The notes under the pieces are model-generated. The model did not search any database. It was not told where the DNA came from and worked only from the letters and a program-made list of their open reading frames with translations. A stretch of DNA of 64,000 bases from Nostoc sp. FACHB-110. Lineage in GTDB: Bacteria > Cyanobacteriota > Cyanobacteriia > Cyanobacteriales > Nostocaceae. Shown one piece after another: positions 8,620 to 17,837 of the stretch. The stretch lies in NCBI RefSeq assembly GCF_014697425.1, contig NZ_JACJRU010000006.1:159142-223141 (forward strand), given 5' to 3'. The translations under genes were made by a program, and so were the position numbers. Positions within the stretch are counted from its first letter, which is position 1, and every line of letters starts with the position of its first letter.

Positions 8620-9597
8620 GTGTTTACAACTGCATTTGCCAAAACAAACCAAACCCAACCGGGTGGGCTACCACTAGATTTATTTGCTGCTATTGAGAAT
8701 CTCAAAAAAGAACTCAACGCGGTCATCTTAGCGCATTATTATCAAGAGCCAGATATTCAAGATATTGCAGACTTTATTGGAGATTCATTACAACTAGCTA
8801 GAGCAGCAGCACAGACGAATGCAGATGTAATTGTGTTTGCTGGTGTTCATTTTATGGCAGAGACAGCCAAGATACTTAACCCTGATAAATTGGTACTTTT
8901 ACCAGATTTAAATGCTGGTTGTTCTTTAGCAGATAGCTGTCCACCAAAGGAATTTGCTGCTTTTAAAGCTGCTCATCCTGATCATTTGGTAGTTTCATAT
9001 ATTAATTGCTCTGCCGAAATTAAGGCTATGAGTGATATTATCTGCACCAGTTCTAATGCGGTAAAAATTGTACAGCAAATACCAAAAGACCAGCCAATTA
9101 TTTTTGCTCCAGACCGCAACTTAGGGCGTTATGTCATGGAACAAACTGGGCGGGATTTGGTATTATGGCAAGGTAGCTGCGTTGTGCATGAAACCTTTTC
9201 CGAGAAGAAAATTGTACAGTTAAAAATAGCACATCCCGAAGCAGAGGCGATCGCGCATCCAGAATGCGAAAGTAGTGTATTGCGCCACGCTAGTTATATT
9301 GGTTCTACAGCCGCTTTACTTAAATATTGTCAAACTAGTCCATCGCAGGAATTTATCGTGGCAACAGAGCCTGGTATTATTCACCAAATGCAAAAACTTG
9401 CTCCAGCAAAACACTTTATTCCTGCACCACCGACGACGAATAATTGCAATTGTAATGAGTGTCCGTTTATGCGTCTCAATACTTTAGAAAAACTGTATTT
9501 AGCGATGAAAAACCGCACTCCTGAAATTACGATGTCTGAAGATATTCGTGTTGCAGCTTTGCGCCCAATGCAACGAATGTTAGAGATGAGTCTTTAA
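8620..9597 (+). CDS. nadA: Quinolinate synthase A
   Basis: Condenses iminoaspartate with dihydroxyacetone phosphate to quinolinate in NAD biosynthesis, using a 4Fe-4S cluster. Typical blocks are [58 protein letters not shown] and the C-terminal CNECPFM; the family's cluster cysteines lie in the CSLADSC, GSCVVHE and CNECPF segments. The frame is open from 8554 (TTG), but related proteins as I recall them begin MFTTA, which corresponds to the GTG at 8620, so I use that start (325 residues). Confidence 0.94.
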   Translation: MFTTAFAKTNQTQPGGLPLDLFAAIENLKKELNAVILAHYYQEPDIQDIADFIGDSLQLARAAAQTNADVIVFAGVHFMAETAKILNPDKLVLLPDLNAGCSLADSCPPKEFAAFKAAHPDHLVVSYINCSAEIKAMSDIICTSSNAVKIVQQIPKDQPIIFAPDRNLGRYVMEQTGRDLVLWQGSCVVHETFSEKKIVQLKIAHPEAEAIAHPECESSVLRHASYIGSTAALLKYCQTSPSQEFIVATEPGIIHQMQKLAPAKHFIPAPPTTNNCNCNECPFMRLNTLEKLYLAMKNRTPEITMSEDIRVAALRPMQRMLEMSL

Positions 9598-9612
9598 TTA
9601 TTATTGTAAATA

Positions 9613-9640
9613 CTGTAGAGATGCGATCGCATCTCTACAG
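9613..9640. repeat. Perfect 28-bp palindrome, GTAGAGA family, with HIP1 core
   Basis: A perfect palindrome with arms CTGTAGAGATGCGA and the HIP1 octamer GCGATCGC at the centre. It sits 15 bases after the nadA stop, between convergent genes, so it may act as a two-way terminator. Related palindromes with the same GTAGAGA ends but different cores occur at 29152 and 57048. Confidence 0.85.
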
Positions 9641-9730
9641 ATTAGTAATATATTCATCTTTAAATTTCCCTGTGTTGAAAAACTCAAACTTGTGCTTGCT
9701 GCTGTCCTTTGCCGTTTTACATGCTGTTAA

Positions 9731-10651
9731 TTAAGATTTCGTTTTACTTTTCTCTGCCTCTTTCTGTGCTGTTTCGCTATATTCTCTGTACAATTTTGTC
9801 CGAATTTGCGCTTCTTTATAACGAGTATGAGTACTGGGTACTGCACCCATTAAATCAGATGCTCGTTGCCACTTAGCCGCTAAATCTAACCACTGAATTG
9901 AAGTTGTAGCGGTTTTACCGTCGATAGTTGCTTGGTTAGCAATTCTAACAGCAGAACCAAACGGATCAGCTTCTTCTGCAGGATCAACAGTATCATTTTT
10001 AGTAGGGCTGACTGCTGATTTAGTTGCCTTAGTCTTGGTTGTAGTAACAGGCTGCGAAGGTTCTACTTGGATGAAGATTTTTAGCTTATCTCCTAACTGA
10101 GAATATACAACCCAACCTAACAGCAACAATAAGCCTAAACTTATTGCTACGGGCATTTTGGATTTAGGTGCATATTTATGCTGATTTTTGTTAGCTAAAA
10201 CTGAAGTCCGAGAAGATTGACCTTTCCGTAAACTAGATTGTGCTAGTTCAGTTGTAGCTTCTGTGAACTCTTCAATAATTTGCTTGAAGGTGTGTGGTTT
10301 CGTTAAGGTAATTTCCTGTGACCACAATACTTGATTTTCGCCGTTGTAAATATCTTTGAGCCACAGTAACTGTGCTTCTCGAACAATTCGACTATTAATA
10401 TTGACTCGGCGAATGTTGCGTGGTGCAATAGATTCCAGAATTTGCTGGATTTTTTCTACTACAGTTGATTGCTCAAGTTGCTCTAGCTGAGATGCTTCAC
10501 ACAAAAGTTGCAACACTCCGTCGGCGAAAATAGCTCTGGTTCTCACACCAGAATCAGCTAGCTTTTCATTTAATAATTGAATAATCGCTGCAACGCTACC
10601 TTGGTGAGCTTGCCAAGCAATATCGTTTATCCGGTCTACCATTTCTAGCAT
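9731..10651 (-). CDS. Conserved cyanobacterial hypothetical, single-pass membrane protein
   Basis: A 306-residue protein. The N-terminal 100 residues (with AWQAHQGSVAAIIQLLNEKL) resemble a domain I have seen repeatedly in cyanobacterial hypothetical proteins and for which I know no function. One transmembrane helix lies near 167-187 (VAISLGLLLLLGWVVYSQL). After it come a low-complexity Thr/Lys/Pro linker (about 195-225) and a C-terminal helical region with many charged residues, perhaps outside the membrane. It converges with nadA. Confidence 0.7.
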   Translation of the reverse strand: MLEMVDRINDIAWQAHQGSVAAIIQLLNEKLADSGVRTRAIFADGVLQLLCEASQLEQLEQSTVVEKIQQILESIAPRNIRRVNINSRIVREAQLLWLKDIYNGENQVLWSQEITLTKPHTFKQIIEEFTEATTELAQSSLRKGQSSRTSVLANKNQHKYAPKSKMPVAISLGLLLLLGWVVYSQLGDKLKIFIQVEPSQPVTTTKTKATKSAVSPTKNDTVDPAEEADPFGSAVRIANQATIDGKTATTSIQWLDLAAKWQRASDLMGAVPSTHTRYKEAQIRTKLYREYSETAQKEAEKSKTKS

Positions 10652-11243
10652 TTGAGTTTTCGTGATAGCTGTTTTAACCCTGATTTATTAACGGACTGTT
10701 ATATTTAGGCTGCTGTTCGGCCGAACTTTAGCTTGTCTTTGATTTTATGAGTAAAAATATGAGTTGCCAAATAAAATCTTGAAAATTCAGCTTCTCTGTG
10801 TAATTCCCCAAAATACTCTATCAGTATCAGTCAGCGTCAATTATAAAGGTAACTGATTGATGAAGCATCATAAACATTACTTTCGTAGTATAAAGTTCTG
10901 TACGTCTAAATAGTATCAGGATTAATACCGAGCGTTCTTAACTTCTTTTTAAAATTTTTATATGCGACTATATTTATCTGACTTGTTGTTCAACTTTTTA
11001 CCTTGCTAGTCTTTCCTAGCAGCGTTTATAAATAAATTGGCACATAGTTGCTATTTGTTTATGAGATAGATGCTGCAAAGATAGGATGGATTTAAGTAGG
11101 CCTAACTCTTATTAAGTGCGTAAATTTTAAACGTTATATTTATAACTTAATAGTACCGTATTCAATAGTGGTGCGAAGGTGCGATCGGCTGAAAAAGTAT
11201 AGAGTGGGAGAGGTATTAGTAGCAATATTAGCGATAATTTTTG
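10652..11243. other. Long intergenic region downstream of guaA
   Basis: About 590 AT-rich bases between two minus-strand genes. I found no frame with a ribosome binding site, no tRNA and no repeat. The part near 10652 must hold the promoter of the hypothetical gene. Confidence 0.5.
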
Positions 11244-11271
11244 AAAAAAAAGGTGGGAAGTACCCACCTCA
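11244..11271 (-). terminator. Intrinsic terminator of guaA
   Basis: On the minus strand a 7-bp stem AGGTGGG / CCCACCT with a 5-base loop is followed by a run of eight T. It lies 25 bases after the guaA stop codon. Confidence 0.88.
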
Positions 11272-11296
11272 ATCTTTCATTTAAACATTCACTTAA

Positions 11297-12919
11297 TTAC
11301 TCCCATTCGATGGTTCCAGGTGGCTTGGATGTGATGTCGTAAACTACACGATTCACGCCTTTGACTTCATTTACGATGCGGTTAGAAATTACTTCCAACA
11401 CATCATAAGGGAGACGCGCCCAATCTGCGGTCATACCATCTTCACTAGTAACAATCCGCAGGACAATGGGGTAGGCATAGGTACGCTTATCACCCATCAC
11501 ACCTACACTACGAATTGGTAACAATACAGCAAAGGCTTGCCAAACTTCGTTATATAAACCACGTTGATTAATTTCTTGGCGCACAATTAAATCGGCATCA
11601 CGCAAAATATTCAATCTTTCGGCGGTGATTTCACCAATAATGCGAATTGCTAAACCAGGGCCGGGGAAGGGTTGGCGTTGGACAATTTCTTCGGGTAAAC
11701 CAATAGAACGGCCAACTTTGCGGACTTCATCTTTAAATAGTTTCCGCAGAGGTTCAACTAATTTAAATCGCAAATCTTTGGGTAAACCGCCGACGTTGTG
11801 ATGGCTTTTAATTTTGACTGCTACCCGTTCACCTGTTTGGGGGTCAACGTTGGTATCGGCAGATTCGATGACATCTGGATAGAGTGTGCCTTGGGCTAAA
11901 TAATCAAAGGGGCCGAGGCGTTTTGATGCTTCTTCAAAGGTGCTAATAAATTCATGCCCGATGCGACGGCGTTTTTCTTCAGGATCTGTCACACCTGCAA
12001 TGGTATCTAAAAAGCGATCGCGCGCATTCACATATTCTACAGGGATATGAAACTGCTCTTGGAACAATTTCACCAACCTTTCTGGCTCATATTTCCGCAT
12101 AAAGCCTTGGTCGATAAATACACAAGTCAGTTGATCACCGATCGCTTTATGTAGTAAAAAAGCTAGGGTAGAAGAATCTACACCGCCAGATAATGCCAAA
12201 AGTACCCGTTTATCGCCTACTTTAGCGCGAATTTCTCTGATTGCTTCTTCGACAAAGGCAGCAGTCGTCCAAGTGGGTTCGCATTCGCAGATATGATAAA
12301 CAAAGTTGCGAATTAAGGCTAAACCACCAATGGAATGTACAACTTCGGGGTGGAACTGCACACCATAAAGTTTCTTTTCGTGGTCAGCAACAGCCGCACA
12401 GGGGGTATTTTCTGTATGTGCCAAAATTTCAAAACCTGGTGGCATTGTCACCACAGAGTCGCCGTGACTCATCCACATGGTTGTGCCATCTTCGACGTTG
12501 GTTAATAAGTCGGTAGGATCATCTATATATAATGAGGCTTTACCATATTCACCGCGATCTGCTTTGGCGACTTCTCCACCAAGTTGGTTTACCATCAACT
12601 GCATCCCATAGCAGACACCTAAAATGGGGATGCCTAAATGCCAAATTTCCGGGTCACAGTGGGGAGCTTTTTCACTGTAAACTGAACTCGGGCCACCAGA
12701 AAGAATAATGCCTTTGGGGTTCAGTTGCCGCAATTGTTCGGCGGTGGTGCGATAAGACAGAACTTCAGAATATACTTGAGTTTCGCGGATACGTCTGGCT
12801 ATCAGTTCGGAATACTGAGAGCCAAAGTCTAGAATAATAATCATTTGACGTTCAAGCTGCCTCAAGTCTTCCACTGGTTGAGGTGCTTGTTCGGTTAGTA
12901 GAGTCACCGCTGTATTCAT
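11297..12919 (-). CDS. guaA: GMP synthase (glutamine-hydrolysing)
   Basis: Makes GMP from XMP, ATP and glutamine, the last step of guanine nucleotide synthesis. The class I amidotransferase part has the catalytic cysteine C103 in GVCYGMQL and H190/E192 in VQFHPEV. The ATP-pyrophosphatase part has the P-loop SGGVDSS at 244-250. The C-terminal dimerisation domain ends in the family signature GTIEWE. The length of 540 is normal. The gene lies downstream of cbiD on the same strand, 227 bases away, and ends at a strong intrinsic terminator. Confidence 0.97.
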   Translation of the reverse strand: MNTAVTLLTEQAPQPVEDLRQLERQMIIILDFGSQYSELIARRIRETQVYSEVLSYRTTAEQLRQLNPKGIILSGGPSSVYSEKAPHCDPEIWHLGIPILGVCYGMQLMVNQLGGEVAKADRGEYGKASLYIDDPTDLLTNVEDGTTMWMSHGDSVVTMPPGFEILAHTENTPCAAVADHEKKLYGVQFHPEVVHSIGGLALIRNFVYHICECEPTWTTAAFVEEAIREIRAKVGDKRVLLALSGGVDSSTLAFLLHKAIGDQLTCVFIDQGFMRKYEPERLVKLFQEQFHIPVEYVNARDRFLDTIAGVTDPEEKRRRIGHEFISTFEEASKRLGPFDYLAQGTLYPDVIESADTNVDPQTGERVAVKIKSHHNVGGLPKDLRFKLVEPLRKLFKDEVRKVGRSIGLPEEIVQRQPFPGPGLAIRIIGEITAERLNILRDADLIVRQEINQRGLYNEVWQAFAVLLPIRSVGVMGDKRTYAYPIVLRIVTSEDGMTADWARLPYDVLEVISNRIVNEVKGVNRVVYDITSKPPGTIEWE

Positions 12920-13146
12920 GATGGGGGAGTTGAAATTAAGTAGTAGATAGTTGCACAGTGGTCTGACAAAAATACCATCTATTCATCTTAAAAGGCTAGT
13001 AAATGGTAAAAAATCCCCTACAAACACGCTTGATAACGGGTTTGCTTTGCCTTTCAATCTCAGATGGTATTAGAAGGAATAACTTAACCTAGAGTGGTTA
13101 CTGAAAAAGTTACTTATTTGGATTATTAATGATTATTCATAATAAA

Positions 13147-14262
13147 TTAACATAATTTTTCGATCAGCAAACAAGCAGTTTTGCTTTTTACGATAATTTT
13201 GCGATCGCGCTCAAAGAGAATTGAGCCGCACACTGGTACTGCTGTATCTCGGTTATTATGGCTTTTCATGTATTCTTGAGAACGCGTATCGATAGTTTCA
13301 GCGATCGCACTATAAACTTGATTCACCCAATCACTACCACTACCAGCATCTAATTCTTTTAAATATTTCAGTGCAGCTTCCGCAGTTTCACTATTAAATA
13401 TTACTTGTATATCTGATGACTTCATCCCTAGCAAAGCGCAGTGGGCTGCTAAAATTTCTCGTCGCCCATCGGCTAAATGATGATGAGTGTGAAATATTCC
13501 CCCAGCTAGTTTTAGCAACTTGCCGTGATAGCCAAACAATAAGATTTCTTTAACACCCAAAGCATTCGCTTCGACTAACATCGGCCCCAACCAGTTAGCA
13601 GTTTTTACTAGTTGTTCAGGATTAATACCGAGTTTTCGCGCTAAATCTAAGCCGTTTTCACCAATGCAAAATACCAAGCTGCTAAAACTACTGGCTTTTT
13701 GTTGTAATTCGACGCGAAAAGAGCTTAACTGATCGGGTGAACTTAAAGGTTGAGAAATTCCGGTTGTACCTAACAAAGAAAGTCCTTCGACTACACCAAA
13801 AGCAGCATTAGAAGTGCGAACCGCCAGCGATCGCCCGAAAGGTAAAATAATCGTTACGGTGATTTTTTCACCTGTTGCTAGCAGCCGCCGCAAATTTTCT
13901 TGTAATAACCTTTGGGCATAACTATAAATTGCTGGTTGTTCTCCTGTATGGAGAATTTTACCGATCCCTTCCCCACCTTTAATTGTCACCGTTTCTTCAC
14001 CTTCACCACCCCATTCGACCATTGCCCAAATCGGTGTATCGCGGGTAAGGTCAAGATTATCACCAGGGTCACTCCGGGTAATTGCCAAAGCCAGATTTTC
14101 CGCTAGACCAGATACCTGTTCAATTGGTATTTCTACGATTTGTGGCGGTGTAATTAAATCCACCGCCACAACTTTTAACGGCTGACGCTGGCGTAACCAA
14201 TGTAACGCCGCCACAGCCGCCGCACAAGCAAACACAGGTAAAGTGTATCCAGCCTTACTCAT
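13147..14262 (-). CDS. cbiD: Cobalt-precorrin-5B C1-methyltransferase CbiD
   Basis: A cobalamin-pathway enzyme of the anaerobic route that methylates C-1 of the corrin ring. It is recognised by the opening SGYTLP-like block (here AGYTLPVFACAAA), LTRSDPGDN-like ITRSDPGDNLD, the glycine-rich IKGGEGIGK, and HTHHHLADGRREI. At 371 residues the length is right for CbiD. A cbiD next to guaA is an order I recall from other cyanobacteria. The heptamer array at 14281 lies directly upstream, only 18 bases from the start codon, so the array is within or beside the promoter or leader. Confidence 0.92.
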   Translation of the reverse strand: MSKAGYTLPVFACAAAVAALHWLRQRQPLKVVAVDLITPPQIVEIPIEQVSGLAENLALAITRSDPGDNLDLTRDTPIWAMVEWGGEGEETVTIKGGEGIGKILHTGEQPAIYSYAQRLLQENLRRLLATGEKITVTIILPFGRSLAVRTSNAAFGVVEGLSLLGTTGISQPLSSPDQLSSFRVELQQKASSFSSLVFCIGENGLDLARKLGINPEQLVKTANWLGPMLVEANALGVKEILLFGYHGKLLKLAGGIFHTHHHLADGRREILAAHCALLGMKSSDIQVIFNSETAEAALKYLKELDAGSGSDWVNQVYSAIAETIDTRSQEYMKSHNNRDTAVPVCGSILFERDRKIIVKSKTACLLIEKLC

Positions 14263-14280
14263 TCATCAACAACATAATAT

Positions 14281-14371
14281 TTCACACTTCACACTTCATA
14301 CTTCATACTTCACACTTCACACTTCATACTTCACACTTCACACTTCACACTTCACACTTCATACTTCACAC
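14281..14371. repeat. Heptamer tandem array, 13 units (TTCACAC/TTCATAC)
   Basis: Thirteen exact 7-base units, differing only at the fifth base (C or T). It belongs to the short tandemly repeated repetitive (STRR) class known from filamentous cyanobacteria. The last unit overlaps the stop codon of the upstream minus-strand gene, which reads TGA from the repeat. Similar arrays are at 20914 and 50293. Confidence 0.92.
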
Positions 14372-14668
14372 TCCCACCTCTGCTAATAAAGCTTGCATTG
14401 CTTCCCAAGAGATGCCTTTTTCAATATAGCGGGGTGCTTCAGGATTATAAGGGCTGGCAATGCGATCGATACTGATAATTGTGGCAGCATCTAGTAACAC
14501 AGGTACATCTGGATCGAAGGCAGTGGGGCGCATCAAAGAACTAGAAAAACCTTTGAAGACGGCAATTTTATCTTGTTCATCAGCTATTTCCACCGCGATG
14601 AGTAAGACTTCTTGGGGACGTTTGATGGTGTATTGTTCTAGCCGCTTGCCAATGGAATTATTCATCAA
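14366..14668 (-). CDS. Conserved cyanobacterial/plastid hypothetical protein (DUF7734-like)
   Basis: A 100-residue protein with KRPQEVLLIAVEIADEQD, FKGFSSSLMRPTAFDPD and SIDRIASPYNPEAPRYIE, blocks I recall from a small family shared by cyanobacteria and plant plastids without known function. The start may be the first or second ATG (14668 or 14665). Its stop codon TGA is contributed by the first unit of a heptamer array. The upstream DUF3177-like gene ends 21 bases before it on the same strand, so the two are probably co-transcribed. Confidence 0.75.
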   Translation of the reverse strand: MMNNSIGKRLEQYTIKRPQEVLLIAVEIADEQDKIAVFKGFSSSLMRPTAFDPDVPVLLDAATIISIDRIASPYNPEAPRYIEKGISWEAMQALLAEVGV

Positions 14669-14689
14669 ATTGGATGCAATGATAGCTAA

Positions 14690-15283
14690 TTACTGTGGTG
14701 TAGCCGAGCGTCCTTGTTTGCCCAGCTTAAATAAAACAAAATAGCTTAAGTAAAGCACATAAATCACTAGACAGACGATTCCCAGAAAACCCAGAAATCC
14801 AGGCTTGCTGTTGTGATGGAAATAATCTTTGAAGAGTAAGGGGGCTTCAAACCAGACTCGACAATAGGGACTTTTAATGGCTGTTGCTGAAAAAGCGCAA
14901 CCGATAAAGGGGATAAAAGCGATCGCACCTAAAAGACAATAAACTGATACAGCCCAACGCCAAGAGGTAAAAATTAACTTTAACGGGCCGCTAGGTTGAT
15001 ACTCAATTTCATCATTGAGATCGACCCAGAACCATAAAGAAATGGGAATCAGAATATTTGCTATCAATCCCGAAATAAAGCTGACTGGATATTCCGCAAT
15101 CATTAAATAAATTGTAATGACCAAAAGGCTGGCAATTCGCCAGTAAATCATTAACAGGCGTTGAATTCCTTCTGCCTTCTGCACAAATGCCCAAATTAAC
15201 AAAATTAAAGGAATAACTAACGTAAATAATACCCCCAGTCGGTAATCAGTCCAAATATAGGGGCGGAACCAAACTTCTTGCAT
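14690..15283 (-). CDS. DUF3177-like integral membrane protein
   Basis: A 197-residue protein with about five hydrophobic segments (near 16-34, 43-62, 68-87, 110-130 and 163-185) and the opening VWFRPYIWTDYRLGVLFT, which I associate with the cyanobacterial DUF3177 family. The role is unknown. It lies 21 bases upstream of the small conserved gene at 14366-14668. Confidence 0.78.
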   Translation of the reverse strand: MQEVWFRPYIWTDYRLGVLFTLVIPLILLIWAFVQKAEGIQRLLMIYWRIASLLVITIYLMIAEYPVSFISGLIANILIPISLWFWVDLNDEIEYQPSGPLKLIFTSWRWAVSVYCLLGAIAFIPFIGCAFSATAIKSPYCRVWFEAPLLFKDYFHHNSKPGFLGFLGIVCLVIYVLYLSYFVLFKLGKQGRSATPQ

Positions 15284-15611
15284 TGTTTTTGCCAGACGAT
15301 AAATAAAAAGTTTGCATGAAGATGCAGATATTTACTATAACGGATACTTCAGCAAAGACTTTTGGTGGAAATAGGTAATTCTGATGCTGGCACTAAACGC
15401 TGACTGGAATTTACCCATCTCTCTAAATATGATGCAAAAAAACAAGCAACTTGTATATCTTTTACTTTCATGAGCTTGTACAAACTTACGGCTGATATAG
15501 GGTAAGTTGTGCCACACACCCCAAAAAGCATTAAGGTACAAGGTCTTAATTCGTAAATAGATTTTGGTTGCTTGCCTCTGGGATGAATGGAAAATTGACC
15601 CAATTTAAGGT
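15284..15611. other. Gap with overlapping short frames, no supported gene
   Basis: About 330 bases between cp12 and the DUF3177-like gene. Two overlapping minus-strand frames of 68 and 84 codons exist but have no ribosome binding site or recognisable domain. They could be relics of a repeat. Confidence 0.5.
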
Positions 15612-15851
15612 TTATTCATCATAAACACGGCACTCAGCCGCTTCTGGATTATCATCGCAGTACTGTTCCAAAGAATTTTTTGGCTTAGTTTGACGCTGGT
15701 GAGAGGCTTCAGCTTGCAGCTCTTCAACTGCATCCCAAGCAGCTGCACACTCAGCAGAATTGCTACCGGAGATATCGCAGACAGCACGAGCTTGTTCTAC
15801 TTCTGCTTGAATTTGTTCTTGGATATCAACTTTTGCTTTGGTTTCGCTCAT
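15612..15851 (-). CDS. cp12: Calvin cycle regulator CP12
   Basis: CP12 is a small, mostly disordered redox switch that in the dark locks glyceraldehyde-3-phosphate dehydrogenase and phosphoribulokinase into an inactive complex. This 79-residue version has both cysteine pairs, C25/C35 and C65/C74, the core AWDAVEEL at 39-46, and the C-terminal ECRVYDE that enters the GAPDH active site. I chose the ATG at 15851, which gives the usual length; the frame runs 26 codons further upstream but without family similarity. Confidence 0.95.
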   Translation of the reverse strand: MSETKAKVDIQEQIQAEVEQARAVCDISGSNSAECAAAWDAVEELQAEASHQRQTKPKNSLEQYCDDNPEAAECRVYDE

Positions 15852-15929
15852 AGCTTTTGCTTTGCTTTGTTGTGTGTTGTTAATACTAGTATAGAAAAGT
15901 TCAAAAATTGCTAGTTTTTGTACTATCAC

Positions 15930-16257
15930 TCATCATTTTACATAATTAGCACAACTACTTAGTCTGACAGTTGGATGATTGTGAACTCAGGCAAACCAGA
16001 ATATTTATCGGGTATGTTTGTCTATACTTTTAAGATTTTATAGAGTCCTTACTGTGAAAGTACATCTATCAACTATATTTATTCCATGCAGTAGGAATTG
16101 ATGAATAACTGTCTTAAAAGACAGCTATGCGGGAGGCAAAGGGGAAGAAAAACTTTTCATCCTCAGTTATAAAATATACTTATGAAAGGCTGGCACATCT
16201 TTGTCTCGTCAAAACCTTGAGCTAAAAGCACGACGAAAAGGAAAGAGCTAAAAACTC
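15930..16257. other. Intergenic region between divergent cp12 and the FIST gene
   Basis: About 330 bases with the promoters of two divergent genes. An AAGGAAAGAG ribosome binding site for the FIST gene is visible near its end. Nothing else stands out. Confidence 0.5.
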
Positions 16258-17472
16258 ATGGCAGATCAAATGCAGTGGGCAAATGCCCTATCAACCCGTC
16301 CTTCGTTGGAAGCAGCTGTAAAAGAGGTGGTACAAAGGGCTGTGTCTTCGTTAACAGCACCTGCGGATTTAGGGCTGGTATTTATTTCATCTGCTTTTGC
16401 TAGTGAGTATTCACGGCTTTTACCTTTACTGGCAGAGCAACTGGCACTACCTGTGATTGTTGGTTGTAGTGGCGGCGGCGTAATTGGGACTACAACTAAA
16501 GGACAAACTGAAGAAATAGAAGCGGAAGCTGCTTTAAGTCTGACTTTGGCACATCTGCCAGGAGTGAATATTCAAGTTTTTCATGTATTGTCAGAAGAAT
16601 TGCCCGATTTAGATAGTTCGCCCGATGCTTGGATTAATTTAATCGGCGTAGAACCATCTCAAAAGCCACAATTTATTTTATTGTCGAGTTCTTTTTCTTC
16701 CGGGATCAATGAACTGTTGCAAGGCTTAGATTTTGCTTATCCTGGTTCAGTGATTCTGGGAGGACAGGCAAGTGCGGGTGGGATGGGTAGTCGCATTGCA
16801 CTGTTTTGTAACGATCGCCTCTATCGAGAAGGCACTGTGGGTTTAGCTTTGACTGGTAATATTGTCTTAGAAACAATTGTGGCCCAAGGTTGCCGACCCA
16901 TTGGTAAACCAATGCAAGTCACCAAAGCCGAACGCAACATTATTTTAGAATTAGACGAACAAGTGCCACTGGTGCTGCTGCGGGATTTAATTAATAGTCT
17001 GAGCGAGAAAGAACGGAGTTTGGCCCAACATTCTTTGTTTGTTGGGGTAGCGATGGACGAGTTTAAACTATCCTTGCTGCAAGGAGATTTTTTAATTCGT
17101 AATATTCTAGGTGTAGATCCCACTGGAGGTGCGATCGCGATCGGCGATCTCGTTCGTCCTGGCCAACGTCTACAATTTCACATCCGTGATGCGGAAGCTT
17201 CCGCAGAAGATTTAGAATTTCTGCTAGAACGATATCAAAACCAGCAAAACACCACATCTTCGGCTATTGCTGCTTTAATGTTTTCTTGTGTTGGTCGTGG
17301 CGAAGGACTTTACGGCAAACCCAACTTTGATTCTGCATTATTTCAACGTTATTTCCAAAATTTACCCGTCAGTGGCTTTTTCTGTAGTGGTGAAATTGGC
17401 CCTGTAGGTGGTAGAACCTTCCTCCACGGTTATACCTCAGTCTTTGGCATTTGCCGTCAAAATCAGTTTTGA
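16258..17472 (+). CDS. FIST-domain signal-sensing protein
   Basis: A 404-residue stand-alone FIST protein. FIST_N (about 30-225) contains VIVGCSGGGVIG and the glycine-rich GGQASAGGMG; FIST_C (about 225-385) contains VGVAMDE, DFLIRNILGVDPTGGAIAIGD and FSCVGRGEGLYG near the end. FIST modules are predicted to bind small ligands, perhaps amino acids, in signalling proteins. No kinase or other output domain is attached. The last codons run straight into a transposase remnant. Confidence 0.88.
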   Translation: MADQMQWANALSTRPSLEAAVKEVVQRAVSSLTAPADLGLVFISSAFASEYSRLLPLLAEQLALPVIVGCSGGGVIGTTTKGQTEEIEAEAALSLTLAHLPGVNIQVFHVLSEELPDLDSSPDAWINLIGVEPSQKPQFILLSSSFSSGINELLQGLDFAYPGSVILGGQASAGGMGSRIALFCNDRLYREGTVGLALTGNIVLETIVAQGCRPIGKPMQVTKAERNIILELDEQVPLVLLRDLINSLSEKERSLAQHSLFVGVAMDEFKLSLLQGDFLIRNILGVDPTGGAIAIGDLVRPGQRLQFHIRDAEASAEDLEFLLERYQNQQNTTSSAIAALMFSCVGRGEGLYGKPNFDSALFQRYFQNLPVSGFFCSGEIGPVGGRTFLHGYTSVFGICRQNQF

Positions 17473-17740
17473 GTCAATGGTCATGGGTCTATGCTTATTA
17501 GTTTACACTTTAGGGCAAAGGGCGCTGCGCCAAGCTTTGGAGAGTGCAAAACAAACTATCAATAATCAGTTAGGTAAGCCCACTGCTACACCCACTTTAC
17601 GTTGGGTCTTTCAATGTTTTATGTCGATTCATCTGTTAACGATCGCCGGCATTCAACAAATTGCTAATCTTACCGATGAACGACGTTGGATTCTCCAATT
17701 TCTCGGTGCTCCTTGCCGAAAATATTATTTGCTTACCTGA
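17457..17740 (+). mobile_element. Remnant of an IS1634-family transposase (C-terminal end)
   Basis: A frame shifted by one from the FIST gene encodes about 95 residues that resemble the C-terminus of DUF4277/IS1634 transposases: MVMGLCLLVYTLGQRALRQ, NQLGKPTATPTLRWVFQCF, SIHLLTIAG and ERRWILQFLGAPCRKYYLLT. The catalytic part (about 400 residues) is missing, so the element is dead. The similarity begins within a few codons of the FIST stop, which suggests a deletion fused the element remnant to the end of that gene. Confidence 0.82.
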
Positions 17741-17837
17741 TAGACCTGCAGAATGTAGGTTTTAACCCACCGTTGTTGGGGGCTATCTTACTTTCCCAGC
17801 GACTACAGCTATAAAAATGATCATCTAGGCATTTTGC

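Noticed and set aside
12241..12516. Plus-strand frame inside guaA
   Set aside because: Antisense shadow of a highly conserved gene. The same judgement applies to the opposite-strand frames within pyk, nadA, ahcY, the sensor kinase and the porin gene.
14281..14371. Tandem repeat considered as a CRISPR array
   Set aside because: Units are 7 bases with no spacers; the same applies to the arrays at 20914 and 50293.
15335..15603. Two overlapping minus-strand frames between cp12 and the DUF3177-like gene
   Set aside because: No ribosome binding site, mutual overlap and no family similarity; more likely chance or relic.
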